A DNA stretch of 64,000 bases from Cupriavidus sp. WKF15. Lineage in GTDB: Bacteria > Pseudomonadota > Gammaproteobacteria > Burkholderiales > Burkholderiaceae. The position numbers and the translations under genes are program-made. How positions within the stretch are numbered: the first letter of the stretch is position 1; each line of letters begins with the position of its first letter. Where the stretch lies: NCBI RefSeq assembly GCF_029278605.1, contig NZ_CP119572.1:1674001-1738000 (forward strand), written 5' to 3'. This document shows, piece after piece, positions 7,958 to 16,965 of this stretch. The notes beneath the pieces are model-generated. The model worked only from the letters and a program-made list of their open reading frames with translations, was not told the origin of the DNA and ran no database searches.

Positions 7958-9163
7958 TCAGCCTGCCACGCGCGGCCTGACGCGCCCGGCGGCTTCCTTG
8001 GCGCGCTCGCGTGCGGTGTCGACATTGTCGGCATAGGCCAGCGCTACGCCCATGCGGCGCCTGGCGAAGCTCTCGGGCTTGCCGAACAGGCGCACCTCGG
8101 TCTGCGGCACGCGCAGGGCCTCGTCCACGCCGTCGAACACCACGCCCTGGGCCTCCACGCCGCCGTAGATGACGGCGCTGGCGCCAGGGCTCTTCAGTGC
8201 CGTGCTGACCGGCAGGCCCAGGATGGCGCGCGCGTGCAGCTCGAACTCGTTCTGCCACTGCGTGGCCATCGTCACCATGCCGGTGTCGTGCGGGCGCGGG
8301 CTGACTTCGCTGAACCAGACCTGCTCGCCCTTGACGAACAGCTCCACGCCGAACAGGCCCTGGCCGCCGAGGTCCGAGGTCACCGCGCGCGCAATGTGCT
8401 GGGCTTTTTCCAGCGCCGCCGGGTGCATCGGGTGCGGCTGCCAGCTTTCGACATAGTCGCCGCTGACCTGCACGTGGCCGATGGGCGCGCAGAACTGGGT
8501 TTCGACCTGGCCGTCGGCGCCAAGCGCGCGCACGGTCAGCAGGGTGATCTCGTAGTCGAAATCGATGAAGCCCTCCACGATCACGCGGCCGTGGCTTACA
8601 CGGCCGCCGGCCATGGCGTAGTCCCACGCCGCCTTGACGCCTTCAGGCCCGTCGATCTTGCTCTGGCCCTTGCCCGAACTGCTCATGACCGGCTTGACCA
8701 CGCACGGGTAGCCGATGCCGCCATCGATCGCGGCCTGCAGTTCTTCGAGCGAATCGCAGAACTTGTACGGACTGGTCGGCAGGCCCAGCGTTTCGGCCGC
8801 GAGACGGCGGATGCCCTCGCGGTCCATGGTGAGGCGCGCGGCCCTTGCGGTGGGAATCACGCGCACCACGCCGGCAGCCTCCAGTGTTTCGAGCATGGGC
8901 GTCGCAATGGCCTCGATCTCGGGCACCACGAGCTGCGGCTGTTCCGCTTCGATCAGCGCCTTGAGCTGGTCCGGATCGCTCATGGCGATGGTGCGGGCAT
9001 GGTGGGCGACCTGCTGGCCGGGTGCGTTCTCGTAGCGGTCGACGGCAATGGTCTCGACACCGAGCCGCTGCAGCGCAATCAGCACTTCCTTGCCGAGCTC
9101 GCCGGAGCCGAGCAGCATGACCTTGGTGGCCGAAGGGGAGAGAGGGGTTCCGATGGTGGTCAT
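7958..9163 (-). CDS. purT: Formate-dependent phosphoribosylglycinamide formyltransferase (GAR transformylase 2)
   Basis: The 401-residue ATP-grasp enzyme uses formate and ATP to formylate GAR in de novo purine synthesis. The N-terminal domain opens with [22 protein letters not shown] (nucleotide-binding glycine loop). The ATP-grasp region shows [17 protein letters not shown] and later the metal-binding [27 protein letters not shown]. The C-terminal domain ends with a [17 protein letters not shown] segment, as in PurT. The ATG at 9163 begins [19 protein letters not shown]; the open frame upstream of it is not conserved in character. Length is close to the 390-400 residues usual for the family. 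Confidence 0.95.
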   Translation of the reverse strand: MTTIGTPLSPSATKVMLLGSGELGKEVLIALQRLGVETIAVDRYENAPGQQVAHHARTIAMSDPDQLKALIEAEQPQLVVPEIEAIATPMLETLEAAGVVRVIPTARAARLTMDREGIRRLAAETLGLPTSPYKFCDSLEELQAAIDGGIGYPCVVKPVMSSSGKGQSKIDGPEGVKAAWDYAMAGGRVSHGRVIVEGFIDFDYEITLLTVRALGADGQVETQFCAPIGHVQVSGDYVESWQPHPMHPAALEKAQHIARAVTSDLGGQGLFGVELFVKGEQVWFSEVSPRPHDTGMVTMATQWQNEFELHARAILGLPVSTALKSPGASAVIYGGVEAQGVVFDGVDEALRVPQTEVRLFGKPESFARRRMGVALAYADNVDTARERAKEAAGRVRPRVAG

Positions 9164-9345
9164 GGGGCGTCGTGGCTCGCGAAGCTGGGGAAGCCGGCAT
9201 TGTAGTGCACGCCGGCGCCTGCCAGCGCGCGTTCCGGGGCGCACACGATTGAATTCACCCCCTCGAAAAGTTTCATGACGGCCTGCGGCCCTGGGCCTGC
9301 CTGCCGCGATACATTCGGCAGCTATGGCAAGCAGAAGGAGAGCGC

Positions 9346-9420
9346 ATGGTCACCCGACGGACTGGCCGCATGTTTGCCGTCTGGAGAACGGTGCATGCGA
9401 CGGCCGCCATACCAGCATGA
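9346..9420 (+). CDS. Possible 24-residue upstream ORF overlapping the pseudogene start
   Basis: A strong ribosome-binding site, AAGGAGAGCGC, precedes an ATG at 9346. The frame begins [20 protein letters not shown], is 24 residues long, and its stop overlaps the ATG of the next frame in an ATGA arrangement. It could be a translationally coupled leader or the shifted true N-terminus of the broken outer-membrane protein. There is no independent support for a function. Confidence 0.25.
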   Translation: MVTRRTGRMFAVWRTVHATAAIPA

Positions 9421-9923
9421 ATACTCCACCACGATCCGTACGGAATCAGCTTGCCACGCTGCTGGCAGTGCCGGGCTTGTCGGCCTGGGGGGCGGCGCAG
9501 GCACAGGATGCTGCGTCGGCAGCCCCGGCGGAAACGAAGCCGGCCCGCAGCCTGTCGGGTTGCGCGCCGACACGCACTTTTCCACCAGCGACGTGCCGTT
9601 CTACGCGCAGCCTTACGTGGACCTGCGTGGCGTGGGACCTGCGTGGCGTGCAGAAGGGCCGCTACCAGGACCGCAATGCCGTCATGGCGGAAATGGAGTT
9701 GCGCTGGGATGTCACGCCGCGCTGGTCGCTGCTGGGCTTCACCGGAACCGGCAAGGCCTACGGACGCTGGAACGATTTCTCCGATGCCGCCAACGTCTAC
9801 AGCGTGGGTGCCGGCTTCTGCTACATGATCGCGCGCAAGCTCGGCGTCTCCATGGGTATCGACGTCGCCCATAGCAAAGGGCAGAACGCGTTCTACATCC
9901 AGGTCGGCAGCGCCTGGCATTGA
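9417..9923 (+). pseudogene. Remnant of an outer-membrane beta-barrel protein, internally deleted and frameshifted
   Basis: A signal-peptide-like start (LATLLAVPGLSAWGAAQAQ) lies in the frame of 9417. Barrel-like sequence GLRADTHFSTSDVPFYAQP continuing to DLRGV then appears in a different frame up to about 9634. After a perfect 16-bp tandem duplication (9619-9650) the barrel sequence returns to the first frame with RYQDRNAVMAEMELRWDVTP and ends AFYIQVGSAWH. Removing one 16-bp copy would restore YVDLRGVQKGRYQDRN as one frame. The signal peptide joins the barrel end directly and out of frame, so the middle of the gene has probably been lost between about 9510 and 9560. It resembles surface-antigen/BamA-like barrels of the group; the exact family is uncertain. 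I regard it as non-functional. Confidence 0.72.
9619..9650 (+). repeat. Perfect 16-bp tandem duplication causing a frameshift
   Basis: GGACCTGCGTGGCGTG occurs at 9619-9634 and again at 9635-9650. Sixteen is not a multiple of three, so the duplication shifts the frame inside the barrel-protein remnant. Confidence 0.95.
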
Positions 9924-9941
9924 ATTGCCGCGCAGCCAGGC

Positions 9942-11399
9942 TTACGGCGTATTGCGTTGGACGATGCGGTACACCTTGCCGCTACCTGACGAGGTGAACG
10001 GGTCGGCCAGCACGTAGATCTCGCCCTGCGCATCCGTGCCAAACGACAGCACGTTGCCGGGGATGGTGATGCCCCAGTCAAGCTGTTCAGCCGCTGCGTC
10101 GCGAAAATCGAAGCTGCGCAGCCAGCCGCTGCACAGGTCCGAATACAGGTAGCGGCCGCGCAAGGGCGGCATGGCGCTGCCGCGGTAGACATAGCCGCCG
10201 ACCACCGCGCAGCCTCCGTTCGCATCATGGCGGTAGTCAAGTTGTGGCTGGGCAATGCCCTGCATGTCGCAGGTCGGCGCCCCGAAGCATGCCGAGCCTT
10301 CGGTCCGGTTCCAGCCATAGTTCAGGCCGCCCGTGGCAGATGCGACCACATCGATCTCCTCGTGCTGGTCCTGGCCCACGTCGGCAATGTAGAGGGTGCC
10401 GTCCGTGTTGTCGAACGCGAAGCGCCAGGGGTTACGCAGGCCACTTGCCCAAATCTCACTGCGGCGCCCGGGCTGGCCCGCAAACGGATTGCCGGGAGGG
10501 ATCGCATACGCCTGGGCACCGCTGACATCGATACGCAGCAGTTTGCCCAGCAGCGAATTGAGGTTCTGCGCGTTGCCTGACGGGTCACCTTCGCTGCCGC
10601 CATCGCCCGTGCCCAGGTAGAGCATGCCGTCGGGCCCGAAGGCCAGCAGCCCGCCGTTGTGGTTGCTGAAGCTCGGGTGAGGGATGGTGAGCAGGATCGT
10701 GGCGGCCGGGTCCGCGACATTGGGGTTCGACGCCGAGACCTGATAGCGTGCAATGGTGATATTGCCCGCCGAGTTGGTGTAGTAGACATAAAAGCGGCCG
10801 TTTGCCGCGTACGCGGGATCGAATGCCATCGACAGCAGGCCGCGCTCGCCGTCCGTGGTCGTCAGCGATGCAATATCGAGGAAAGGCGTGGCCAGCAGCG
10901 TGCCGCCCTGCATCACGCGGATGCGCCCCGCGCGCTCGACAATGAACAGCCTCGTGTCATTGGCGGGTGACGTCAGGAAGACCGGCTCCGCCAGGCCGCT
11001 TGCAACTGCCTGCAGCGCCAGCGCGAAGGGCTGCGACGATCCGTATGTCACGGTGGCGCTTGCCGTGCCGTTGCCCACAGTCACCTGTTGCGTGGCAGGC
11101 TGGGGAAAGAACGCGGCCGTGCCGGACAGCACGCTGGCTGCCACCACGGTGTAGATGCCGGACGCCAGGCCGGACAGCGTGGCGCTGCTGCCCAGGCGCT
11201 GGCGGAAGCCGGACGGCCCGTTCACGGTCACATCGCCGCTGGTGCCAGCCGGCAGCCCGCCGATGACGACTGCCAGGGCGCCGGCAGGCGGCGTGCCGCT
11301 ATTGATCGACACCTGCACGCTGCCGCCGCAGGCGGCCGCCAGGATGCAGGCGACCAGCAGCAGGGCAGCGCGCCGGATGCCGGTTCGCGCACGTGACAT
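9942..11399 (-). CDS. PQQ-dependent sugar dehydrogenase-like (GSDH/HHIP-like) beta-propeller lipoprotein
   Basis: The 485-residue precursor has a lipoprotein signal (LLLVACILAAAC, lipid-modified Cys near residue 24). Residues about 30-130 form a Pro/Gly/Thr-rich Ig-like region. A six-bladed GSDH propeller follows from about residue 130, starting ASGLAEPVFLTSP. Hallmarks include HNGGLLAFGPDGMLYLGTGD, SGLRNPWRFAFD and DVGQDQHEEIDVV. Family members oxidise sugars with PQQ or have lost activity; no PQQ synthesis genes are in the window. The protein is expected to be anchored in the envelope. It converges on the outer-membrane-protein pseudogene and stands alone. Substrate is unknown. Confidence 0.85.
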   Translation of the reverse strand: MSRARTGIRRAALLLVACILAAACGGSVQVSINSGTPPAGALAVVIGGLPAGTSGDVTVNGPSGFRQRLGSSATLSGLASGIYTVVAASVLSGTAAFFPQPATQQVTVGNGTASATVTYGSSQPFALALQAVASGLAEPVFLTSPANDTRLFIVERAGRIRVMQGGTLLATPFLDIASLTTTDGERGLLSMAFDPAYAANGRFYVYYTNSAGNITIARYQVSASNPNVADPAATILLTIPHPSFSNHNGGLLAFGPDGMLYLGTGDGGSEGDPSGNAQNLNSLLGKLLRIDVSGAQAYAIPPGNPFAGQPGRRSEIWASGLRNPWRFAFDNTDGTLYIADVGQDQHEEIDVVASATGGLNYGWNRTEGSACFGAPTCDMQGIAQPQLDYRHDANGGCAVVGGYVYRGSAMPPLRGRYLYSDLCSGWLRSFDFRDAAAEQLDWGITIPGNVLSFGTDAQGEIYVLADPFTSSGSGKVYRIVQRNTP

Positions 11400-11467
11400 G
11401 GGTATCTCCGTCGGGGGCCTCCCAACGAAGACTAGTTCAGGACACCTCGGAAATCACTGCGCAGGTG

Positions 11468-12697
11468 TCATGGCGTGGCCAGCGCCGGCGGGCGGCGCTG
11501 CGTCGCCACGGCAAAGGCAATCTGGGCCAGGCCCGCGGTCAGGCCAAGGCCCACGCCGACCTGCCAGGCCAGCGTGTACGACCCCAGCGCGTCATACACA
11601 AGGCCGCCGCCGAAGGCACCGACAAAGCTGCCGATCTGGTGGCTGAAGAAGGCCATGCCGCCGAGCATGGCCTGCCAGCGCAGGCCGAAGGTCTCGCCGA
11701 TCCAGCCCGCCACCAGCGGCGCCACGCCAAGCCACAGGAAGCCCATCACCGCTGCAAACACCAGCGTGCTCGACGGCGTGGGTGCCGAGGAGAAATACCA
11801 CGTCAGCGCCAGCGAACGGATGGTGTAGATGCAGCCCAGCAGCATCAGCTTGTTGACGCGCCCGCCGGCCCAGCCGAAGAAGATGCTGCCCAGCACATTG
11901 AAGCCGCCGATGACACCGAGCGCCTTCGCGCTCAGCATCGGGTCCATGCCGCAGATATCGAGATAGGAGGGCAGGTGAGTGGTCAGGAAGACCAGTTGCA
12001 TGCCGCACACGAAGTAGGCCATTGCCATGACCAGGAACGGTACGTGGCGCAACGCCGAGCCCAGCGCCTGGCGCGCGTTGTGCTGATCCGAGCCTTGCGG
12101 CGTGGCGATGGGCAGGCGGTCCACGCGGCCGGCGAACCACGCGGCGGGGAGCATCACCAGCGCCAGCACGACGAAGGCCGCCACGCCGGTGCGCCAGCCG
12201 AACGACTGCGCAACCACCTGGCCGATCGGCGCGGCGATCAGCGCACCCAGCGATCCCGCGCCCGATACCAGCCCTAGCACCGTGCTGCGCAATGCCGCAG
12301 GCACCGGGCGCGCCGCCACGGCCATGGAGATCGCGCTGCCCGTGCAGGCCATCGACGCACCAATGGCCACGCCCGCACCCAGCGTCACGCCGACCATGCC
12401 GTGTGACGTGCACAGCAGCACCAGGCCGATCACATAGAGCAGCGAGCCGCCCATCATCAGCGGCCGGAACCCGACGCGTGTGGCCCACGCGCCCGCGAGC
12501 GGTTGCAGCAGGCCCCAGGCCAGGTTCTGCACGGCAATGGCCACAGTGAAATCGGAGACTGAGATGCCGATGTCCCTGGTCAGCGGCGGCATGAAGATGC
12601 CCAGGCTCTGGCGCAGCCCCATGGCCAGGCTCAACATGACAGAGGCGCCCAGGAGGATGGGGAGCGCCGGGCGGAGCGCGTCGAAGCGGGATGGCAC
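11468..12697 (-). CDS. Major facilitator superfamily transporter
   Basis: The 409-residue protein has about 12 hydrophobic segments. The loop 2-3 region reads GAWATRVGFRPLMMGG, an MFS motif-A-like turn, and the central loop between the halves is charged (RVDRLPIATPQGSDQHNARQ). It resembles the oxalate/formate antiporter and monocarboxylate-type branches, so an organic-anion substrate is plausible but unproven. It reads in the same direction as the thiolase-SDR-crotonase operon, but two strong hairpins (12804-12840 and 12932-12957) lie between, so it probably has its own promoter. Confidence 0.85.
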   Translation of the reverse strand: MPSRFDALRPALPILLGASVMLSLAMGLRQSLGIFMPPLTRDIGISVSDFTVAIAVQNLAWGLLQPLAGAWATRVGFRPLMMGGSLLYVIGLVLLCTSHGMVGVTLGAGVAIGASMACTGSAISMAVAARPVPAALRSTVLGLVSGAGSLGALIAAPIGQVVAQSFGWRTGVAAFVVLALVMLPAAWFAGRVDRLPIATPQGSDQHNARQALGSALRHVPFLVMAMAYFVCGMQLVFLTTHLPSYLDICGMDPMLSAKALGVIGGFNVLGSIFFGWAGGRVNKLMLLGCIYTIRSLALTWYFSSAPTPSSTLVFAAVMGFLWLGVAPLVAGWIGETFGLRWQAMLGGMAFFSHQIGSFVGAFGGGLVYDALGSYTLAWQVGVGLGLTAGLAQIAFAVATQRRPPALATP

Positions 12698-12803
12698 GGG
12701 GGCGTCGTCTCAGGTCGCTATTGTTGTCCCGATGGACCCGCGCCGTTCCGCATGGGGATTAAGCAGGCGCTGAATTCATCGGGTGAAGCCAGCGTAGGGG
12801 CTG

Positions 12804-12840
12804 GCCGGACGGGTGTCAATGTGCCTGGCACCCGTCCGGC
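12804..12840. terminator. Strong hairpin upstream of the MFS gene
   Basis: GCCGGACGGGTG (12804-12815) and CACCCGTCCGGC (12829-12840) are perfect 12-bp inverted repeats with a 13-nt loop. No T-run follows. The likely role is termination of leftward transcription from the crotonase operon. Confidence 0.5.
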
Positions 12841-12931
12841 GGTTCGCGGCAAATGTCCTGTGCGGATATCGGTCAGGCTCGCGCAGGCGCCGCTCGCATG
12901 TGCTGCGGGTGCTGCGAGGCGTGGATGGCAA

Positions 12932-12957
12932 TGCGGCCGGCGCGAAGGCCGGCCGCA
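12932..12957. terminator. Hairpin just after the crotonase stop codon
   Basis: TGCGGCCGGC (12932-12941) and GCCGGCCGCA (12948-12957) pair around a 6-nt loop, 28 bp past the crotonase stop on the minus strand. It lacks a T-run but would be very stable. Confidence 0.5.
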
Positions 12958-12985
12958 CAGGCAAGGGATTACCGCTTCATGGCGC

Positions 12986-13750
12986 TTATCTGCCGGTCCA
13001 CACCGGCTTGCGCTTCTCGGCGAAGGCGGCGGCGCCTTCGCGGGCATCGGCCGACGAGAACACCGGCGCGACGATCGGGCGCTGGCGTTCGAACATCTCG
13101 GCCGCCGGCCAGTCGGCCGACTCGCTGACGATCTGCTTGCTGACCGCCACGGCCATCGGGCCATTGGCGCCGACTTCTTCGGCCAGCGCCAGCGCGGATT
13201 CGAGCGCCTGGCCCGGCTCCGTCAGGCGGTTGACCAGGCCGTAGGCATGCGCCTGCTCGGCGCCGAGCATATTGCCGGTCAGCGCGAACTCCATGGCGAT
13301 GTGGTACGGCATGCGGCGCGGCAGGCGCATCAGGCCGCCGGCGCCGGCCACCAGGCCGCGCTTGACTTCGGGCAGGCCGAACTTGGCCGCCTTCGAGGCC
13401 ACGATCAGGTCGCAGGCCAGTGCCATTTCAAAACCGCCGGCGAGTGCATAGCCTTCCACGGCGGCGATCAGCACCTTGCGCGGCGGCGCCTCGGTCAGGC
13501 CGCCGAAGCCGCGGCCCGGCAGGCTAGGGCGCTTGCCGGCCAGGAAGCCCTTCAGGTCCATGCCGGAACAGAAGGTGCCGCCCGCGCCGGTCAGGATGGC
13601 CACGCTCAGGTCGCCGCGCGACTCGAACTGGTCGAGCGCGGCGGCCATCGCCGTCGCGGTTTCGAAGTCCATGGCGTTGCGCGCCTCGGGCCGGTTCAGG
13701 GTAATCAGCAGGATATTGCCGCGTGTTTCGACTTGCAGCGTTTCGCTCAT
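12986..13750 (-). CDS. Enoyl-CoA hydratase/isomerase (crotonase) family protein
   Basis: The 254-residue protein has the crotonase fold: ILTGAGGTFCSGMDLKGF (first oxyanion-hole region), IAAVEGYALAGGFEMALACDL (second) and FGLPEVKRGLVAGAGGLMRLP. The catalytic glutamate in the LPEVKRGL region is present. It hydrates or isomerises enoyl-CoA thioesters in fatty-acid or aromatic-acid degradation. It is the last gene of a leftward operon after the SDR (46-bp gap) and thiolase genes. Together these could carry out hydration, oxidation and thiolysis of a CoA ester. The ATG at 13750 (MSETLQVETRG) is preceded by AAGGACAAGC. Substrate chain is unknown. Confidence 0.9.
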   Translation of the reverse strand: MSETLQVETRGNILLITLNRPEARNAMDFETATAMAAALDQFESRGDLSVAILTGAGGTFCSGMDLKGFLAGKRPSLPGRGFGGLTEAPPRKVLIAAVEGYALAGGFEMALACDLIVASKAAKFGLPEVKRGLVAGAGGLMRLPRRMPYHIAMEFALTGNMLGAEQAHAYGLVNRLTEPGQALESALALAEEVGANGPMAVAVSKQIVSESADWPAAEMFERQRPIVAPVFSSADAREGAAAFAEKRKPVWTGR

Positions 13751-13796
13751 GCTTGTCCTTGTGTTCCTAGCGATCGATTGAGGAAAGACTTGCGGC

Positions 13797-14564
13797 TCAG
13801 CGCGGGGCCATGCGGATGGCGCCATCCAGGCGGATGGTTTCGCCATTGAGCATGATGTTCTCGAGGATGTGCAGGGCGGTCGAGGCGTACTCGTCCGGTG
13901 CGCCGAGACGCGCAGGGTGCGGCACCATGGCGCCCAGCGAGGCACGCACGTTCTCCGGCAGCTTGGCCAGCAGCGGCGTGTCGAACAGGCCCGGGGCGAT
14001 CGTGCAGACGCGAATGGCGCGTTGCGCCAGGTCGCGTGCGGCCACCAGCGTCATGCCGACGATGCCGGCCTTGGCCGACGAATACGGGATCTGGCCGATC
14101 TGGCCTTCATAGGCAGCCACCGAAGCGGTCAGCACGCAGGCTCCGCGCTCGCCATCCACGATTTCGTTTTTCGCCATGCGCGCGGCGCCAAGGCGCAGCG
14201 CATTGAAGGTGCCGATCAGATTGATGCGCACCACCGATTCGTACTTCTCCAGCGAGCCCGGCGAGCCGTCCTTCTCGACCACGCGCACCGGCGCGCCCAG
14301 GCCGGCGCAGTGCACCAGCGCGCGCAGCGGGGTGAGTGCCTCGGCGGCGTCATAGACGGCGTTCATCTGGTCGGTGTCGCAGACATCGGCCTTGACGAAG
14401 CGGGCCTTGGGACCCAGTTCGTCCACGGCGGCATGGCCGCGTTCTTCCGACAGGTCGGCAATCACCACGCTCACGCCACGCTCGATCAGGCGGCGCGCGG
14501 TGGCCAGGCCCAGGCCGGACGCCCCGCCGGTTACGACGGCGGACATCTCTGCGGTCAGTTTCAT
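13797..14564 (-). CDS. Short-chain dehydrogenase, 3-hydroxyacyl-CoA dehydrogenase type 2-like
   Basis: The 255-residue SDR has the cofactor motif TGGASGLG near residue 12, an acidic D in VVIADLSEE that favours NAD over NADP, an NAG-equivalent HCAGLG loop, and the active-site YSSAK with an upstream serine in LTASVAAYEG. The ending LNGETIRLDGAIRM is typical of the HSD17B10-like branch that oxidises 3-hydroxyacyl-CoA. It lies between the thiolase (83-bp gap) and crotonase genes, the right context for the middle step of beta-oxidation-like degradation. Length is normal. Confidence 0.9.
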   Translation of the reverse strand: MKLTAEMSAVVTGGASGLGLATARRLIERGVSVVIADLSEERGHAAVDELGPKARFVKADVCDTDQMNAVYDAAEALTPLRALVHCAGLGAPVRVVEKDGSPGSLEKYESVVRINLIGTFNALRLGAARMAKNEIVDGERGACVLTASVAAYEGQIGQIPYSSAKAGIVGMTLVAARDLAQRAIRVCTIAPGLFDTPLLAKLPENVRASLGAMVPHPARLGAPDEYASTALHILENIMLNGETIRLDGAIRMAPR

Positions 14565-14647
14565 CTTGAGTCTCCGGTTCTGTTCAGGGATTGGTGATTC
14601 GGGAAATCAGGCAGGAACCGGGCGCAAGCCCGGTCCATGCAGATGCC

Positions 14648-15826
14648 TTACAGGCGCTCGATGATGGTGGCGTTGGCCATGCCGCCGGCCTCGCACATCG
14701 ACTGCAGGCCGTAGCGGCCGCCGCTGTCTTCCAGTGCATGCAGCATGGTGGTCATCAGGCGCACGCCCGATGCACCGAGCGGGTGGCCCAGCGCGATCGC
14801 GCCGCCACGCGGGTTCAGGCGCGCTGCGTCGGCGCCCAGCGCCTTCTGCCAGGCCAGCGGCACGCAGGCGAACGCCTCGTTGATCTCGTAGTGGTCGATC
14901 TGGTCCAGCGTCAGGCCGCTCTTCCTGATGGCGCGCTGGCTGGCCGGGATCGGCGCGGTCAGCATCATCACCGGATCGTCGCCGCACACATCGAAGGCGA
15001 CGAAGCGCGCGCGCGGCTTCAGGCCCAGGCGCTGCGCCGCCGCTTCGCTCATCAGCAGCATGGCCGAGGCGCCGTCGCTGATCTGCGAGGCATTGCCGGC
15101 GGTCACGTTCCAGCCGATCTGCGGGAAGCGCGCGCTCAGTTCGTCATTGCGGAACGAGGCCTGCAGCGTGCCGAGCTTCTCGACCGAGGTGCCGGGGCGG
15201 ATGGTCTCGTCGTGCTCGATCACGCCGTTGGGCGTCACGATCGGCAGGATCTCGCGGCGGAACGCGCCGGCTCCGCGCGCGGTGGCGGCCAGTTCATGCG
15301 AGCGGGCCGAGTAGCCGTCCATTTGTTCGCGCGACAGCTCGTACTTGGCGGCCACCAGCTCGGCGGCGACGCCCTGCGACACCAGGCCCGGCGCATAGCG
15401 TTCTTCCATCGACGGGCCATAGGGGTTCTGGCCGATTCGTGCCGAACCCATTGGCACGCGGCTCATCGACTCGATGCCGCAAGCGATCACGATGTCATAG
15501 GCGCCGGCCATGATGCCCTGCGCGGCAAAGTGCACCGCCTGCTGGCTCGATCCGCACTTGCGGTCGATCGTGGTGGCCGGCACGTGGTCGGGGAAACCTG
15601 CCGCCAGCCAGGCTACGCGGCCGGGGCCGGCGGACTGCTCGCCGGCCTGCGTGACGCAGCCCGTGATGACGTCGTCCACCAGGCCAGGGTCCAGCTTGTT
15701 GCGCTCCACCAGGCCCTTGAGCACCTGGGCCAGCAGTTCGGTGGCATGCAGTTCGGTGAAAGCCGAACCCGGCTTGGAGCGGCCCATCGGGCTGCGGATG
15801 GCGTCAACGATGACGGCTTGTTGCAT
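14648..15826 (-). CDS. Thiolase (acetyl-CoA acetyltransferase family)
   Basis: The 392-residue thiolase has the acyl-accepting cysteine C91 in DRKCGSSQQAVH, the HEAF-equivalent NEAFACVPLAW, the histidine motif GGAIALGHPLGASG, and the C-terminal active cysteine in SMCEAGGMANA. It would cleave 3-ketoacyl-CoA to acetyl-CoA plus a shorter acyl-CoA. It is the first gene of the leftward operon with the SDR and crotonase, and is divergent from the IclR gene across 218 bp. An AGGAGACA ribosome-binding site precedes the ATG at 15826. The preferred chain is not readable from sequence. Confidence 0.93.
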   Translation of the reverse strand: MQQAVIVDAIRSPMGRSKPGSAFTELHATELLAQVLKGLVERNKLDPGLVDDVITGCVTQAGEQSAGPGRVAWLAAGFPDHVPATTIDRKCGSSQQAVHFAAQGIMAGAYDIVIACGIESMSRVPMGSARIGQNPYGPSMEERYAPGLVSQGVAAELVAAKYELSREQMDGYSARSHELAATARGAGAFRREILPIVTPNGVIEHDETIRPGTSVEKLGTLQASFRNDELSARFPQIGWNVTAGNASQISDGASAMLLMSEAAAQRLGLKPRARFVAFDVCGDDPVMMLTAPIPASQRAIRKSGLTLDQIDHYEINEAFACVPLAWQKALGADAARLNPRGGAIALGHPLGASGVRLMTTMLHALEDSGGRYGLQSMCEAGGMANATIIERL

Positions 15827-15882
15827 GGGTTGTCTCCTGAAAAGCAATTGTGGATGGCGAGTGGCGGGCCGGATATTGAGAC

Positions 15883-15914
15883 TTCGGTGCCGAAAAATGA
15901 TCGTCGGATACGAT
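15883..15914. promoter_or_regulatory. Palindromes in the thiolase/IclR divergent promoter region
   Basis: TTCGGTGCCGAA (15883-15894) is TTCGG/CCGAA with a 2-bp centre, and ATCGT-N5-ACGAT lies at 15900-15914. Both are in the AT-richer 218-bp space between the divergent thiolase and IclR genes, so they are candidate operators for the IclR protein. Either could also be chance. Confidence 0.4.
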
Positions 15915-16044
15915 GATTTGGGATTCTCGCGTCGAAAATTGGCTAAGTAAACATAGAAATCGGAATTTGACCTCGGAAAAAACGAAGGGCAACATCCGGG
16001 TTTCGAGACGCTGGTATCAAAAAACTTAAGATCCCGACGTTGAT

Positions 16045-16866
16045 ATGCTTAATGACTCACATGCATCCATGACCTCGCCAGGCTCCGGCAGTGATACCGA
16101 AGGCGAAGCCCGCCTGGTCAGCGCGCTGGCACGCGGCATTTCCATCCTCAGTTGCTTTTCACCGACCGTGCAGGAACTCAGCAGCCGCGAGCTGATGGAG
16201 CGCACCCGCCTGGCCAAGCCGACCCTGTTCCGCCTGCTCGACACCTTGTGCGAGCTGGGCCTGCTGCATTATTCGGAGCGCCTGTCGCGCTACGTGCCGG
16301 GCGTGGGGCTGGTGAACCTGGCTGCGCCGGCACTGGCCCGCATGACGGTGCGGCAGCTCGCGCGACCTCTTATGCAGGAGCTGGCCGATCACATTGAAGG
16401 ACAGGTGGAACTCATGGTCGGCTACGGGCATACGCTGACCTATGTGGAGATTGCGCAGGGCGTCCGCAGCCGTGTGTACCGACCGGAGGTCGGCACGCGC
16501 GTGTCGATGTCGCGCACGGCGTCGGGGCGTGCGTATCTGTCGATGATGGGCGAGGCGGAGCGCAACGCCTACCTGGAGCACCTGCGTGTCACGGATCCGC
16601 AGCGCGAGAGCTGGCTGCAGGGACGGCTGGCCGAGGCCGTGCACGACCTGGACGAGCACGGCTTCTGCCGCGGGCACCGCGACCTGCATCGGGAAATCGA
16701 GGCGATTGCCGTGCCTATGCGCGCCCGGCGCGATGGTGAAGCGTGGCTGTTCGCGGCATCGGTGCCTGTGTTCAGCCAGCAGAGCAAGCAGTTGTTCGAG
16801 GACGTCGGGCCGCGGTTGGTCACGCTAGTGCGCAACGTGGAAGGTTCGCTCGGGGCGGCGGGATAG
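16045..16866 (+). CDS. IclR-family transcriptional regulator
   Basis: The 273-residue protein has an N-terminal winged HTH (about residues 23-85, including LSSRELMERTRLAKPTLFRL) and a C-terminal effector domain with the IclR signature region VSMSRTASGRAYLSMM. IclR proteins bind small carboxylates or aromatic acids and act as repressors or activators of adjacent catabolic operons. The divergent thiolase-SDR-crotonase operon is the likely target. ATG at 16045 was chosen; an internal ATG at 16069 is the alternative and would remove eight residues that are not part of the fold. Confidence 0.9.
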   Translation: MLNDSHASMTSPGSGSDTEGEARLVSALARGISILSCFSPTVQELSSRELMERTRLAKPTLFRLLDTLCELGLLHYSERLSRYVPGVGLVNLAAPALARMTVRQLARPLMQELADHIEGQVELMVGYGHTLTYVEIAQGVRSRVYRPEVGTRVSMSRTASGRAYLSMMGEAERNAYLEHLRVTDPQRESWLQGRLAEAVHDLDEHGFCRGHRDLHREIEAIAVPMRARRDGEAWLFAASVPVFSQQSKQLFEDVGPRLVTLVRNVEGSLGAAG

Positions 16867-16965
16867 CGCAGCTTGTTGCCAAGAGCGACAACCACAACCG
16901 TCGCCCATCCCCAGAGTCCGCCGAATAACCAAAGATGACCTCGGGAGCAGGCCAGCCCACCGCCC

